A stretch of 36,465 nucleotides of DNA from Ferruginibacter sp. (GCA_025351645.1 JANXVN010000092.1:1-36465); one strand, 5' to 3'. Numbered from the stretch's first letter, positions 16,004 through 24,753 are shown. Notes: generated from the letters alone by a model not told the origin. A program made the numbers and translations.

Positions 16004-17308
16004 TTACTTCAATTTACTAGTATCAACGCGGCTAGGTGTATCTACGCCTTTAACAATACTGCTGCTGCTTATTGCTATAGCTTTAATTATAGCAGCCATG
16101 TTTACTATATCCAATGTACCAATTTCGTCGCTGGCTTTGTGGTAATTAGGCTCGTTATCCATTTTGGAAGTAGAGATGGTATGCGCCGGAACCCCAATCC
16201 TGGCAAGGGTTGCATTGTCTGACCGGTAAAATAATTGTTGCTCCGGGTAAGGGTCTGCATAAAAAGCAAAGTTGCTGCCTTTTAAATTTTTTTGTAAGAT
16301 GGGGCCCATGTTAGATTTATCAAAGCCCGTTATATACGCCGAGTTTAGCCCCCATTTAGAATCGGTGCCAATCATTTCTATATTAAACATAGCCATTACT
16401 TTTTCAGGCGCCATTTGCTTGCTAAAATACTGCGAGCCATAGCCTCCTAATTCTTCTGCTACAAAAGTGGTAAAGATAATTGTGCGCTCATTGTTATTTG
16501 ACTTTTTAAAATACTTTGCCAGCATTATTACCGCAGTAGTGCCGGCCGCATCATCATTAGCGCCGTTGTAGATGGAATCTTTGGTATCATGCGGCATGCC
16601 TTCCTCCGGTGAGCCAATGCCAAGATGGTCATAATGGGCGGAGAATATAACATATTCATCTGGCTTGCTTTTGCCCTGTAATACACCCACTACATTATTC
16701 AATTCTTTTTTTGTAATTGTGTTGCTGATATTGATGGTGAAATTTGCAGCAACCGAAACTGTAATCACAAAAATAACGGAATTGCTATCTGGCGAAACGG
16801 TTAGCTTATTCATTTTTTTTGCCATTTTTAAAAGCTCGCCGAAACTGCTGTCTACCAATACCAGCAGATTTTTTTTACTATGCAGATATTTAGAAAATTG
16901 CTGATAAGCTTTTTCGCCTGCTTTTATGCTCACCACTTCCAGGCCACTTTTTTCTGTAAAACTTAGCTGCGGGAGATATGAGAAACATGCAACCAATGAA
17001 TCGGCAACATTTTTACCATCGATTGACACAGCTGCTGCCGTTGTTACAGATTCGTACATAAAAAAATCTTGCCTGTAATTGGCTGCGCCGTTAAAAGTTT
17101 GCAAACTAATCTTTTTAAATGCTGTTTCTATATAAGAAGATGCCTTTGCAATGCCAGGTGTAAAAGTGCGCCTGCCTTCCATATTATCGGCACTTAAATT
17201 TTTTTCAATTTTTTTTACTTGCCGAGGGCTTATAATTTTGTCGATAGATTGTGCTTGCGTCATAAAAAGAGCCAATATGGCGGCCGCACTTACAATTAAT
17301 TTTTTCAT
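16004..17308 (-). CDS. Secreted M28-family metallopeptidase
   Basis: A zinc-dependent aminopeptidase-type exopeptidase. A signal peptide (MKKLIVSAAAILALFMTQAQ) directs export. A PA-like insertion precedes the catalytic domain, about residues 200-415, where the zinc ligands are visible: FSAHYDHLG, NGANDDAAGTTAV and FVAEELGGYGSQYF, followed by a conserved MFNIEMIG and a final HTISTSKMDNEPNYHKASDE that carries the last histidine. At 434 aa it is normal for secreted single-domain members. It is alone on its strand, convergent with the EncFtn-like gene. The substrate is probably peptides in the periplasm or outside the cell. Confidence 0.93.
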   Translation of the reverse strand: MKKLIVSAAAILALFMTQAQSIDKIISPRQVKKIEKNLSADNMEGRRTFTPGIAKASSYIETAFKKISLQTFNGAANYRQDFFMYESVTTAAAVSIDGKNVADSLVACFSYLPQLSFTEKSGLEVVSIKAGEKAYQQFSKYLHSKKNLLVLVDSSFGELLKMAKKMNKLTVSPDSNSVIFVITVSVAANFTINISNTITKKELNNVVGVLQGKSKPDEYVIFSAHYDHLGIGSPEEGMPHDTKDSIYNGANDDAAGTTAVIMLAKYFKKSNNNERTIIFTTFVAEELGGYGSQYFSKQMAPEKVMAMFNIEMIGTDSKWGLNSAYITGFDKSNMGPILQKNLKGSNFAFYADPYPEQQLFYRSDNATLARIGVPAHTISTSKMDNEPNYHKASDEIGTLDIVNMAAIIKAIAISSSSIVKGVDTPSRVDTSKLK

Positions 17309-17675
17309 GATATTGTTTAAGGTGCTATGTTACAGTTAATATGATTGTATGAAAATAATGCATTTGAATTTTCATTTGGCTTCGTGCAGAAAATTATTGA
17401 GGCTTTAAAGAATTTTTGGTTCACAAGGCGGGGCCTAAAAAGCTATCAGTATTTAAAAAATATAAATTCTGATATTTTTTTTCAGATGAAAAAGCGTTTT
17501 TTATTACTTGTCAATCACTGATTGATGCATACTTTACACACAATCTTTTATAATTTAATACAAACGTTTGTCGACTATTATTTAAAATTCTGATAATTTT
17601 TTTATCTCATGCAACCCTTTCTCCAAAAAAAAAGTCTAAGAGTTGGAATTTTATTATAATCCTAAAACTATTAAA
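17309..17675. other. AT-rich intergenic region with a perfect 12-bp palindrome
   Basis: No RNA gene or clear repeat family is seen here. The one distinct site is ACAAACGTTTGT at 17560-17571, a perfect palindrome of the kind used by LacI-type regulators, about 105 bases upstream of the small ORF at 17676. A run CTGATATTTTTTTTCAG lies near 17470-17486. Confidence 0.45.
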
Positions 17676-17864
17676 ATGAATTTTACAGATATTGTAACTA
17701 GCCTTTCTATTTTGAAAGAAGCGAAGCTAAGGATCAAGGCACAAATTTTAGTTAGCTCAATTATGATGAGTACTGGCTTGGTTAACCCGATACCTGAATT
17801 TGAAGATGTACAAGTAGCAATAAATGAAGCTTTTACTAATAAAGAGGGTTGCGGTTTTATTTAG
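17676..17864 (+). CDS. Possible small protein, 62 aa, unrecognised
   Basis: ATG 17676 opens a 62-codon frame (MNFTDIVTSLSILKEAKLRI...) ending NKEGCGFI. Codon choice resembles that of neighbouring genes, and the first 20 residues would make an amphipathic helix; the middle holds a short hydrophobic stretch (ILVSSIMMSTGLV). I recognise no family. It is convergent with the MFS gene, with 49 bases between ends. It could be a genuine orphan small protein or chance reading in AT-rich sequence. There is no Shine-Dalgarno, which in this phylum says little. The terminal CGFI looks like a CAAX box, but prenylation is not expected in bacteria. Confidence 0.35.
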   Translation: MNFTDIVTSLSILKEAKLRIKAQILVSSIMMSTGLVNPIPEFEDVQVAINEAFTNKEGCGFI

Positions 17865-17913
17865 AATTCGATAAAGGCATAATTTTTTTAGAGCCAATAA
17901 GACCAAAAAAAAT

Positions 17914-19206
17914 TTATCCTTCTGCAAGCATTGGTATCTTAATAGTTTCAGGCGTTGCAATTTGTTGCGCCTTTACTATTTTGCTTACCCTATACACCAT
18001 TAAAATACTTATTACAGAGAGTACGACTATCACCCATCCAAGGGTATCGTAATGCTCAAGCGGGCTTGCCTTCTTTTTTTGTACAATTATAAAACCACCT
18101 GCCGCCGCCGCTATACCGCCAGCTATTTGTTGTAAAGATGAACTAATGCTCATATACGCTCCTCTATCCTGCATTTGAGGCAAAGATGTTGTTAAAGCCA
18201 TTGCAGGTACCATCCTGCTCATAATGCCAATCATAAAGGCAACATTCATTACCAATACAATTGGTAATGCTACTGGTGTTAAGTGGGTGTAAACTACTAC
18301 CATAACAATCATCCATAAAGAAGCAATTGTAAATATTTTAAATTTATCTACCTTATCGCTAAGCTTGCCTATAATTGGCATAACAATTAATGAGCTTACT
18401 CCAGATACCATAAATAATATAGGAAGCTGAAATTGTGTTACGTGAAGGTTATTAATAGCAAAAGCACTTCCCCAGGGCATCATCATAAAGCCACCAAGCG
18501 ATAACATGGCGGTTGCCAAAAAGCCAACACGGTAATTTCGGTTTGCGATTGTATGCCATAAATGCTTGAATGCGCTACGGTCTTGCTGCTTTACTAGTAA
18601 ATGTTTATTTACCGGTTGTAGTTTTAATACAATTGTAATGCACACCAAAGTTGCCAGGAACACAATCATTAAAAACGGAGATTGCCAGCCCCATTTATTA
18701 GCAATGAGCAAGCCGAGTGGAATACCCAAAACCTGGCTGCCACCAAAGCCCATCTGCATATACCCCATTACACGCCCACGATGGTCGATATTAAAAAGAT
18801 CGGCGACTATGGCCATGGATACAGAACCAATTACGCCGCCAAATAAACCAGTAACAATACGCGCCGCAACAAGCATGTTGTAACTAGTGGTTATGCTGCA
18901 AATAAATGTTCCGCCTATAAAGCCAATATAAAAGAAAAGCAGCAATTTTTTTCTATCGAACTTATCTGCAAAACCGGCCGTTAACAAACCGCTGATGCCA
19001 GCGCTGAAAGCATATCCGGAAACTGCAAAACCAAATTGGCTTGTTGTAAGGCTCATAGATTTCATCAGCATATCTCCCAATGGCGACATTACCATAAAAT
19101 CGAGCACCACTGTAAATTGGGTTAGTGCTAACAAAGCAATTACTAATTTTTGATAAGGCGTAAAAGATATTGCAATTGATTGGGCACTGGAATTAGTTTT
19201 TGACAT
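17914..19206 (-). CDS. MFS transporter, probable drug/H+ antiporter
   Basis: An inner-membrane permease of the major facilitator superfamily with about twelve membrane segments. The first is at about residues 18-38 (LVIALLALTQFTVVLDFMVM), followed by a loop-2-3 motif GFADKFDRKKLLL, the standard MFS motif A. RIVTGLFGGVIGSVSMAIVADL in helix 4-5 is typical of arabinose/drug-efflux members. The length, 430 aa, is usual. It is the last gene of a TetR / HMA-like / MFS cassette on the minus strand, 12 bases after the small HMA-like gene, which suggests a regulated exporter. The exported compound is not shown by sequence. Confidence 0.9.
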   Translation of the reverse strand: MSKTNSSAQSIAISFTPYQKLVIALLALTQFTVVLDFMVMSPLGDMLMKSMSLTTSQFGFAVSGYAFSAGISGLLTAGFADKFDRKKLLLFFYIGFIGGTFICSITTSYNMLVAARIVTGLFGGVIGSVSMAIVADLFNIDHRGRVMGYMQMGFGGSQVLGIPLGLLIANKWGWQSPFLMIVFLATLVCITIVLKLQPVNKHLLVKQQDRSAFKHLWHTIANRNYRVGFLATAMLSLGGFMMMPWGSAFAINNLHVTQFQLPILFMVSGVSSLIVMPIIGKLSDKVDKFKIFTIASLWMIVMVVVYTHLTPVALPIVLVMNVAFMIGIMSRMVPAMALTTSLPQMQDRGAYMSISSSLQQIAGGIAAAAGGFIIVQKKKASPLEHYDTLGWVIVVLSVISILMVYRVSKIVKAQQIATPETIKIPMLAEG

Positions 19207-19218
19207 AAAATATTTTTT

Positions 19219-19446
19219 TTAATCGGGAAGCTCCTCGCACTGATAGCCAATTTTTGTAATTGTTTGTATAATAATAATGGGGTTATTTATGGTAGATACA
19301 ATGCGGAGCACCTTGTCAATGTCATGCTGGTCTATATTCCATTGTATAATGTAGTCGCATGCAGATAGTAAAGGCCTTACTTTAAGCAGGTCTTTCTTAA
19401 AACAAATATTTGTTTTGAAGATGAGTATATTCATAACTTCCTTCAT
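19219..19446 (-). CDS. Small HMA-like fold protein
   Basis: A ~70-75-residue protein. ATG 19446 (MKEVMNILIFKTNI) and ATG 19434 (MNILIFKTNI) are both possible starts; a TTG at 19458 is less likely. Its strand-helix-strand-strand-helix-strand pattern (ILIFKTNICFKKDLLKVRPLL, then IIQWNIDQHDIDKVLRIVS, then IIIIQTITKIGYQCEELPD) resembles the heavy-metal-associated fold, yet the metal-binding CxxC is missing. Homologs of this kind recur as small orphan genes in Bacteroidota. It lies between the TetR and MFS genes with a 12-base gap to the transporter, so it is probably in the same operon. A ligand-sensing or partner role for the transporter is only an inference. Confidence 0.7.
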   Translation of the reverse strand: MKEVMNILIFKTNICFKKDLLKVRPLLSACDYIIQWNIDQHDIDKVLRIVSTINNPIIIIQTITKIGYQCEELPD

Positions 19447-19547
19447 TTTTTGCCGCAAGGCTTTAAGGCGTTTTAGTTTGGTTTGCCGTTAGCCGTATAG
19501 ACGATTAGGCTTTACTTATATTTTAAAAAATTCTTTTATTTTCATCA

Positions 19548-20138
19548 TCACGGTTTTAAAGCCTTCAAAACCAGCCCGAAAGTTTCATTCATCAATTTAT
19601 CTGTTAAAGTAAATTGTTTGCCAGCAACGCTTTTGCCCAACATGTGAAACTTTACAAGGCTATAGAGCGGTGCAAATGCTATGGACCAAAAAACTTCTAT
19701 CGGTACTTTTACCAACTCTTTATTTTTTACAGCATTGGCCATAAAATTGCCCAGTATTTCTTTAAATTTTTCTCCCATCCTGGCACTAAGTTTTTCTCCG
19801 TACGGCGAGTGGCGCAACTGTTCTAAAAAGTGCATCTGGTCTGGATACTTCATAAAATATTTTGCCCTGTTAACCCATTGTATACGCAACCCCTCGCTAA
19901 AGCTCATCGAAGGAGCAAAACCTTTAAAGGTTATCTCCATCATTTTATCGCCTGCCTCAATGCATAACTGTTCTATAAGGTCCTCCTTATCTTTAAAATA
20001 AATATAAATGGTTGCAGGGCTTACTGCGGCAGCTTTTGCAAGTTTTTGCATGCTAAAGCCATCCATGCCTTCCTTTACCATCATCTGCAAAGCTTTTTCT
20101 CTGATGGCCCGCTCTTTATTAATATCCCTTACTCTCAT
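19548..20138 (-). CDS. TetR/AcrR-family transcriptional regulator
   Basis: A 196-aa one-component regulator. The N-terminal helix-turn-helix is clear at about residues 8-55: REKALQMMVKEGMDGFSMQK, then LAKAAAVSPATIYIYFKDKEDLIEQL, the typical TetR motif with its YxYFxxKE ending. The C-terminal ~140 residues are the helical ligand-binding and dimer part, of unpredictable specificity. It heads the minus-strand cassette with the HMA-like and MFS genes and very probably represses it, with a candidate operator at 20155-20170 just upstream of its start codon. Confidence 0.93.
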   Translation of the reverse strand: MRVRDINKERAIREKALQMMVKEGMDGFSMQKLAKAAAVSPATIYIYFKDKEDLIEQLCIEAGDKMMEITFKGFAPSMSFSEGLRIQWVNRAKYFMKYPDQMHFLEQLRHSPYGEKLSARMGEKFKEILGNFMANAVKNKELVKVPIEVFWSIAFAPLYSLVKFHMLGKSVAGKQFTLTDKLMNETFGLVLKALKP

Positions 20139-20154
20139 TTAATTACAAATATAA

Positions 20155-20170
20155 ATGAATGTTCGTTCTT
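20155..20170. promoter_or_regulatory. Candidate TetR operator
   Basis: ATGAATGTTCGTTCTT is an imperfect palindrome (GAATG/CGTTC halves) of the form bound by TetR repressors, centred about 25 bases upstream of the TetR start codon at 20138. No second copy is found near the divergent GH2 gene. Confidence 0.5.
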
Positions 20171-20401
20171 TTATAATCCTATTTTTAAGATTTTTTATTT
20201 TGTTAACATACAAATTCGGTGAGTATAAATTGTAAGTACTCAATCATATACTTATAGGCAAACTTATTAAAATGCTAGCTTTAAAAATTAAAGTAAACAT
20301 CGGCTTGTGAAAACTCTATTAGGCATAGTATAATAATAATTTAAACGCTACGTAAACTTTCGCCTGCATAAATGGATTAAATTAGCGCAAAAACCTACTG
20401 C

Positions 20402-23029
20402 ATGCATCCTAAATTCTTTCTCGCTCTTTGCATTTTATTTTCTTCAACGGTATCGATTGCGCAAAGCCAATACGAGTTAAACTCAGGCTGGGTATGCGCC
20501 CCTATTGCAAAAGTTAAACAAAGTGGCGTGCAGGTATCGGCTCCGTCTTTTAAAACAGATGGTTGGTTACCAGCAACTGTGCCTGGAACGGTACTTACTA
20601 CAATGCTAAATAACAAAATAATTGCAGACCCATTTTATGGTATGAATAATAAATACATACCCGATATTTTTACAACCGGCAGGGATTATTACACTTACTG
20701 GTTCGTTAATAATTTTAAAGAAAAACCTGCCGTTAATAATGAGCAGGTATGGCTAAACTTTAGGGGCGTTAATTATAGCTGCGATATTTTCTTAAACGGC
20801 AACAAAATAAATAGCGAGCCGCACGAGGGCATGTACCTGCGGGTAACGTACAACATTACACGCCTTTTAGCAAAAGATGGCAAAAACAGGCTTGCAGTTA
20901 TTGTGTACCCGCCTAACCCGGTTGGCAACCCCAATGGCGGACAGGGCGGCGATGGTGAAATTTCGAGGAATGTAACTAACCAATATGTTGCCGGATGGGA
21001 TTGGATACAACCCATCCGTGACAGGAACACCGGTATTTGGGATAAGGTGACTATTGAAAAAACTAATACCATCAATGTAAAAAACCCACACATTGTAACA
21101 CTTGTACCAGGCAAAAGATTTACCGGGCAGCAGCAACAGCCTGCAACTATTAAGGCAAGTGCAGAGATTGAAAACCCAACAGGCACTGCTGTACAAGGCA
21201 CACTGGAATATCAGCTGGAAGGAAAAATAATAAAGAAAGAAGTGAAGCTTGCTGCCAACAGCACAACAGAAGTAATGCTGCCAGACTTTACCCTTGACAA
21301 GCCAAAGCTTTGGTGGCCCGCTGGATATGGTAGCCAATATTTATACAAACTGCAGTTTGTTTTTATTAATCAAGAAAATACTTTGCTTGATAAGGAAGAT
21401 GTAGAAGTTGGTGTAAGGCAAATAGAAACATCCTGGAACACTACTACCAAAAGCAGGGAGCTTACTGTTAACGGACAAAAGATATTTATAAAGGGTGGCA
21501 ACTGGATAACATCTGATGCGATGCTACGGTTTAGCAAAGAACGCTACGATGCCGAAGTTAGGTTTCACAGGGATATGAATTTGAACCTAATACGTATTTG
21601 GGGCGGGTCGCTTACAGAAAGGCCGGAGTTTTATGAAGCCTGCGATAAATATGGCTTGATGGTATTTCAGGATTTTTGGTTTAGCGGCGATTGCAATGGC
21701 AAGTGGCTGGACCCTATGAAAAAAGAAGATCAATGGACAAGGCGCAAATACCCCGATAACCATAACCTTGCTTTAGCCTCTTTAACAGACCAGATAAAGA
21801 TGATCCGTAATTATGCATCGCTTGCCTTTTACTGTGCTGGCAATGAAGTAACGCCGCCAGATGATATATTGAAGCCCCTAAAAGATTCCATCATGCCAAA
21901 ATTAGATGGCACACGGTATATGTTTGATTATAGCAACAGTGATAGCATGTCGTACAACTCGCTTGGGGGCAATGGCGATGGCCCATATGGCATACAGGAT
22001 ATCAATACATTTTGGGCACAGCAAACTTTTCCTTTTAACTCCGAAGTTGGCTCTGTGGGCGTGGGGGATTATGAGTCGCTGGAAAGGCTTATACCTTCCA
22101 AAAATTTGGTGGCGCCACAATTTATAGATAATAAAAATGTTGTGGATTCTGTTTGGGATTACCATAAATATATTGGCTACGACCAGTTTATAGCGCCATA
22201 TGGCAAAGCCAAAGATGTAAAAGATTTTGGCATGAAGGCCCAGCTTGTAAACTACGGCCAATACCGTGGGCTGATAGAAGGCTTTACCAGCCACATGTGG
22301 GATTGGTACACCGGCGTAATAATTTGGAAAACTCAAAACCCATGGACCGCCTTACGGGGGCAGATGTACGACTATTATTTAGACCCTAACGCTTGCCTGT
22401 ACGGATTGCATACTGCCGGAGAGCTACTGCATGTTATGTACGATAATGCAAGCGGGATGGTAATGATAGCCAACAATACTTTTACAAGAAAGCAAAATAT
22501 AATGCTGGAAGTAAATACTTATAACATGGAGGGCAAAGGCAATTTAATGACACAGGTTTTTGTAGAAGTAGGCCCAACTAAAGTGCAAAGTTTTTTACCC
22601 ATAAAATCTGCCATTGATGAGCTTCGAAAAAACGAAGGCATGTTTTTACAGATGCGTTTATTGGATAGCAACAAGCAAGTAATGAGTGAAAATTTTTACT
22701 GGCTGCCAGATTCTGCAGGCAATTATAGCGGTTTGCAAAAGATAAAGCCAGCCGCTGTAACCTTAAAAGCAAGCCAGGTAAGTAATGGTAAGGTTGAGGT
22801 AGCCATCAGCAACCCCGCCAATGGTACAGTAGCTTTTTTTAATCGCCTTTCTTTAGTAAATGCGGATACTAAAAAAAGAGTATTGCCTGTTTTTTACAGC
22901 GATAACTACGTATCTGTACTGCCAGGCCAACAAAAGAAAATAATACTTGAATACACTCCATCCAACATAAAAACACTGGTATCAATAAATGGCTGGAATG
23001 TGAAGGAACAATTTGTGGAGATAAAATAA
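20402..23029 (+). CDS. Secreted GH2 glycosidase, exo-beta-D-glucosaminidase/beta-mannosidase-like
   Basis: A retaining glycoside hydrolase of family 2. A signal peptide (MHPKFFLALCILFSSTVSIA) precedes a sugar-binding jelly-roll domain (about 25-200, with WLPATVPGTVLTTML), an Ig-like domain, the TIM barrel (about 330-620) and two C-terminal beta domains. The probable acid/base is E482 in CAGNEVTPP and the nucleophile E548 in FNSEVGSVG. GGNWITSDAMLR followed by RIWGGSLTERPEFYEACD is shared by CsxA-type exo-beta-D-glucosaminidases and beta-mannosidases, and I lean to the CsxA type. The length, 875 aa, is normal. It stands alone with no SusC/SusD pair nearby, so it is not part of a visible polysaccharide utilisation locus. 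The exact substrate is unproved. Confidence 0.88.
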   Translation: MHPKFFLALCILFSSTVSIAQSQYELNSGWVCAPIAKVKQSGVQVSAPSFKTDGWLPATVPGTVLTTMLNNKIIADPFYGMNNKYIPDIFTTGRDYYTYWFVNNFKEKPAVNNEQVWLNFRGVNYSCDIFLNGNKINSEPHEGMYLRVTYNITRLLAKDGKNRLAVIVYPPNPVGNPNGGQGGDGEISRNVTNQYVAGWDWIQPIRDRNTGIWDKVTIEKTNTINVKNPHIVTLVPGKRFTGQQQQPATIKASAEIENPTGTAVQGTLEYQLEGKIIKKEVKLAANSTTEVMLPDFTLDKPKLWWPAGYGSQYLYKLQFVFINQENTLLDKEDVEVGVRQIETSWNTTTKSRELTVNGQKIFIKGGNWITSDAMLRFSKERYDAEVRFHRDMNLNLIRIWGGSLTERPEFYEACDKYGLMVFQDFWFSGDCNGKWLDPMKKEDQWTRRKYPDNHNLALASLTDQIKMIRNYASLAFYCAGNEVTPPDDILKPLKDSIMPKLDGTRYMFDYSNSDSMSYNSLGGNGDGPYGIQDINTFWAQQTFPFNSEVGSVGVGDYESLERLIPSKNLVAPQFIDNKNVVDSVWDYHKYIGYDQFIAPYGKAKDVKDFGMKAQLVNYGQYRGLIEGFTSHMWDWYTGVIIWKTQNPWTALRGQMYDYYLDPNACLYGLHTAGELLHVMYDNASGMVMIANNTFTRKQNIMLEVNTYNMEGKGNLMTQVFVEVGPTKVQSFLPIKSAIDELRKNEGMFLQMRLLDSNKQVMSENFYWLPDSAGNYSGLQKIKPAAVTLKASQVSNGKVEVAISNPANGTVAFFNRLSLVNADTKKRVLPVFYSDNYVSVLPGQQKKIILEYTPSNIKTLVSINGWNVKEQFVEIK

Positions 23030-23043
23030 TTAAATATTGATGG

Positions 23044-23136
23044 AAGATGTATGTGCCGGGTATTTCAATAACGATTTTTTTATCTCCTAATTATAAGAGG
23101 ATTATGTATTGAAATATTTCAAACATCATACATCTT
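23044..23136. repeat. Nested inverted repeats between convergent genes
   Basis: AAGATGTATG (23044-23053) is complementary to CATACATCTT (23127-23136), and inside them TATTTCAATA (23061-23070) to TATTGAAATA (23107-23116). The pairs are perfect and nested, so the whole spacer between GH2 and the azoreductase can fold as one long interrupted hairpin, a plausible two-way terminator. Confidence 0.75.
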
Positions 23137-23150
23137 ACATCATACATTTT

Positions 23151-23750
23151 TTATACCGCAATGCTTTCAATTCCTTTTTCCAGTGCTAGTGCTTGTGTAT
23201 CTGGTATTGACAAGCCTTCTGCACGTACAACATTAATATCTGTAATGCCGATAAAGCCTAAAACGCTGCGCAGGTAAGATTCTGTAAAATCATAGCTTTT
23301 CATAAAGCCTTCGCTATATACAGCTCCGGAAGTGATGGCCAGGTAAGCTCGTTTATTTTTTACCAAGCCTTCTGCCCCGGCAGCAGAATACTTAAAAGTA
23401 ATGCCTGCCCTTGCAATATGGTCTATCCATGCTTTTAGTGTAGAAGGTATGCCAAAGTTATACATTGGCACGCCTATAACAATAATATCCGCATCCATTA
23501 ATTCTTTAATTGCGTCGTTAGAATGCTTGATTGCTTCCTTGTTATCAGCGCTGAGATTTTCCGCAGGCGTAAAAAAGGCTGTAAGTTGCGCTTCTTCCAA
23601 ATGTGGAAAAGGCTTGTTGGCAAGGTTGCGGGTAACAACTATACTGCCCGGGTTGACAGTTAAAATTTTATCAACAACTGCATCTGCTAGTTTAATACTT
23701 ACAGAGTTTTCTCCCCTTGGGCTGGAAACTATCTTCAATATCTTTTTCAT
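23151..23750 (-). CDS. FMN-dependent NADH-azoreductase (AzoR family)
   Basis: A cytoplasmic flavodoxin-fold oxidoreductase that uses NADH and FMN to reduce azo compounds and quinones. The FMN-phosphate region is SSPRGENSVSIKLADAVV (near residue 8), followed by PMYNFGIPSTLKAWIDHIAR and LAITSGAVYSEGF, hallmarks of the AzoR/MdaB group. The 199 aa length matches. ATG 23750 gives the normal start. It is divergent from an HxlR regulator, and the operator-like repeats between them sit over both start regions, a common layout in which HxlR controls a quinone- or aldehyde-responsive oxidoreductase. Confidence 0.92.
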   Translation of the reverse strand: MKKILKIVSSPRGENSVSIKLADAVVDKILTVNPGSIVVTRNLANKPFPHLEEAQLTAFFTPAENLSADNKEAIKHSNDAIKELMDADIIVIGVPMYNFGIPSTLKAWIDHIARAGITFKYSAAGAEGLVKNKRAYLAITSGAVYSEGFMKSYDFTESYLRSVLGFIGITDINVVRAEGLSIPDTQALALEKGIESIAV

Positions 23751-23803
23751 TTTTTTAATTTTATTTGAATTGTAAAATTATCTACATTTACTATACATTG
23801 ATA

Positions 23804-23861
23804 AGCACTATATTTTTGTATAGCACTATACTGCATGATAGCACTATACTTTACTATAGTG
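23804..23861. promoter_or_regulatory. HxlR operator candidate: three direct repeats of AGCACTATA every 18 bp
   Basis: AGCACTATA occurs at 23804-23812, 23822-23830 and 23840-23848, exactly 18 bases apart. The middle one lies in the palindrome GTATAG-CA-CTATAC (23818-23831), and the last is half of CACTATA-N6-TATAGTG (23842-23861). The set occupies the spacer between the divergent azoreductase and HxlR genes. Confidence 0.65.
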
Positions 23862-23876
23862 GTTAAAACATTTAAA

Positions 23877-24230
23877 ATGGTACATAAAGAAGAGCGGGTA
23901 CATAGCGAATGCATGGGCATGATACGCCCTGTAAAAGATGCCTTAGAAGTATTAAATGGCAAATGGAAATTGCCCATTATTATTTCCCTATCTTTTGGTA
24001 ATAAGCGCTTTAGCGAAATGGCAAAAGAAATACCGAAGATAACCGACAGGATGCTGTCGAAGGAATTGCGTGACCTGGAAATAAACCAATTAGTAAAACG
24101 GACAGTGTATGATACAGTGCCTGTATCGGTAGAATATTCGCTTACAAAATATGGCGACTCATTAGATAATGTAATTACAGAATTGCGTAAATGGGGCATT
24201 CAGCATAGAAAGCGGATCATGAATAAATGA
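23877..24230 (+). CDS. HxlR-family winged-helix regulator
   Basis: A ~117-aa MarR-like winged-helix DNA-binding protein of the HxlR (DUF24) family. The signature is CMGMIRPVKDALEVLNGKWKLPIIISL, then FGNKRFSEMAKEIPKITDRMLSKELRDLE, which contains the recognition helix, and the wing VKRTVYDTVPVSVEYSLTKYGDSL. A cysteine near the N-terminus (HSEC) is in the place used for redox or electrophile sensing in HxlR/HypR/YodB proteins. I prefer ATG 23877 over ATG 23835 because the earlier codon lies inside the operator repeats. It probably regulates itself and the divergent azoreductase. Confidence 0.92.
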   Translation: MVHKEERVHSECMGMIRPVKDALEVLNGKWKLPIIISLSFGNKRFSEMAKEIPKITDRMLSKELRDLEINQLVKRTVYDTVPVSVEYSLTKYGDSLDNVITELRKWGIQHRKRIMNK

Positions 24231-24504
24231 TAAATTATCTATCAAAAAAAAGCTAAGTTTATTTAGACTATTGTTTTGTTGCGGGTTTGCAAATAAATAT
24301 CACGGTAGTACAAGCATATAAAAAAAGGGCTAATTAAAAAACTTGCCTTACAACTAATTATCAGCTTAATCTTTTAAAATATGATTCAATGGGGGTAAGT
24401 CAACAAAAAATGCAGTAGGGGTAAAACCATGCAACGATGGAGAGACGGGTTAGTGAGTTATCCAATTTCATCCGGATACAAAGTATGCTTAGTAACCCAG
24501 TTGT

Positions 24505-24753
24505 TTATATGCTCCAATCAATATCGGCAAAACCATTGTCACACTTGGGTTTTACCAGCACGCAAATTTCCTTACGGTCATGGCACCCGTCCCTTTTAAT
24601 TATGTTTGTAAGCTCACAGGAGTAAAAAATATTATGGTTAAACGGCACAAAATAATTTGCACTTACGGCTAGTACGGGCGCTGTCCTTTCTTTATAATGA
24701 AGTCGCCATATATCTTTATCTACTTCTACTTTGCCAATAGCTCCCTGCTGCAT
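24505..24753 (-). CDS. Hypothetical protein, 82 aa, possibly truncated
   Basis: The frame MQQGAIGKVEVDKDIWRLHY... ends CDNGFADIDWSI. Its composition is protein-like (mixed charged and aromatic residues, four cysteines: SCEL, GCHD, EIC, KC). The frame remains open for about 35 codons upstream of the ATG without another start, so the gene may have lost its N-terminus. No family is recognised. It follows the OmpA-like pseudogene on the same strand by about 70 bases, in a stretch that has clearly decayed, so it may itself be a remnant. The region 24231-24504 between it and HxlR holds nothing I can identify. Confidence 0.35.
   Translation of the reverse strand: MQQGAIGKVEVDKDIWRLHYKERTAPVLAVSANYFVPFNHNIFYSCELTNIIKRDGCHDRKEICVLVKPKCDNGFADIDWSI

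Noticed and set aside
17853-17864. CAAX prenylation box (CGFI) at the end of the small ORF
   Set aside because: Bacteria lack protein prenyltransferases, and a four-residue match is easily accidental.
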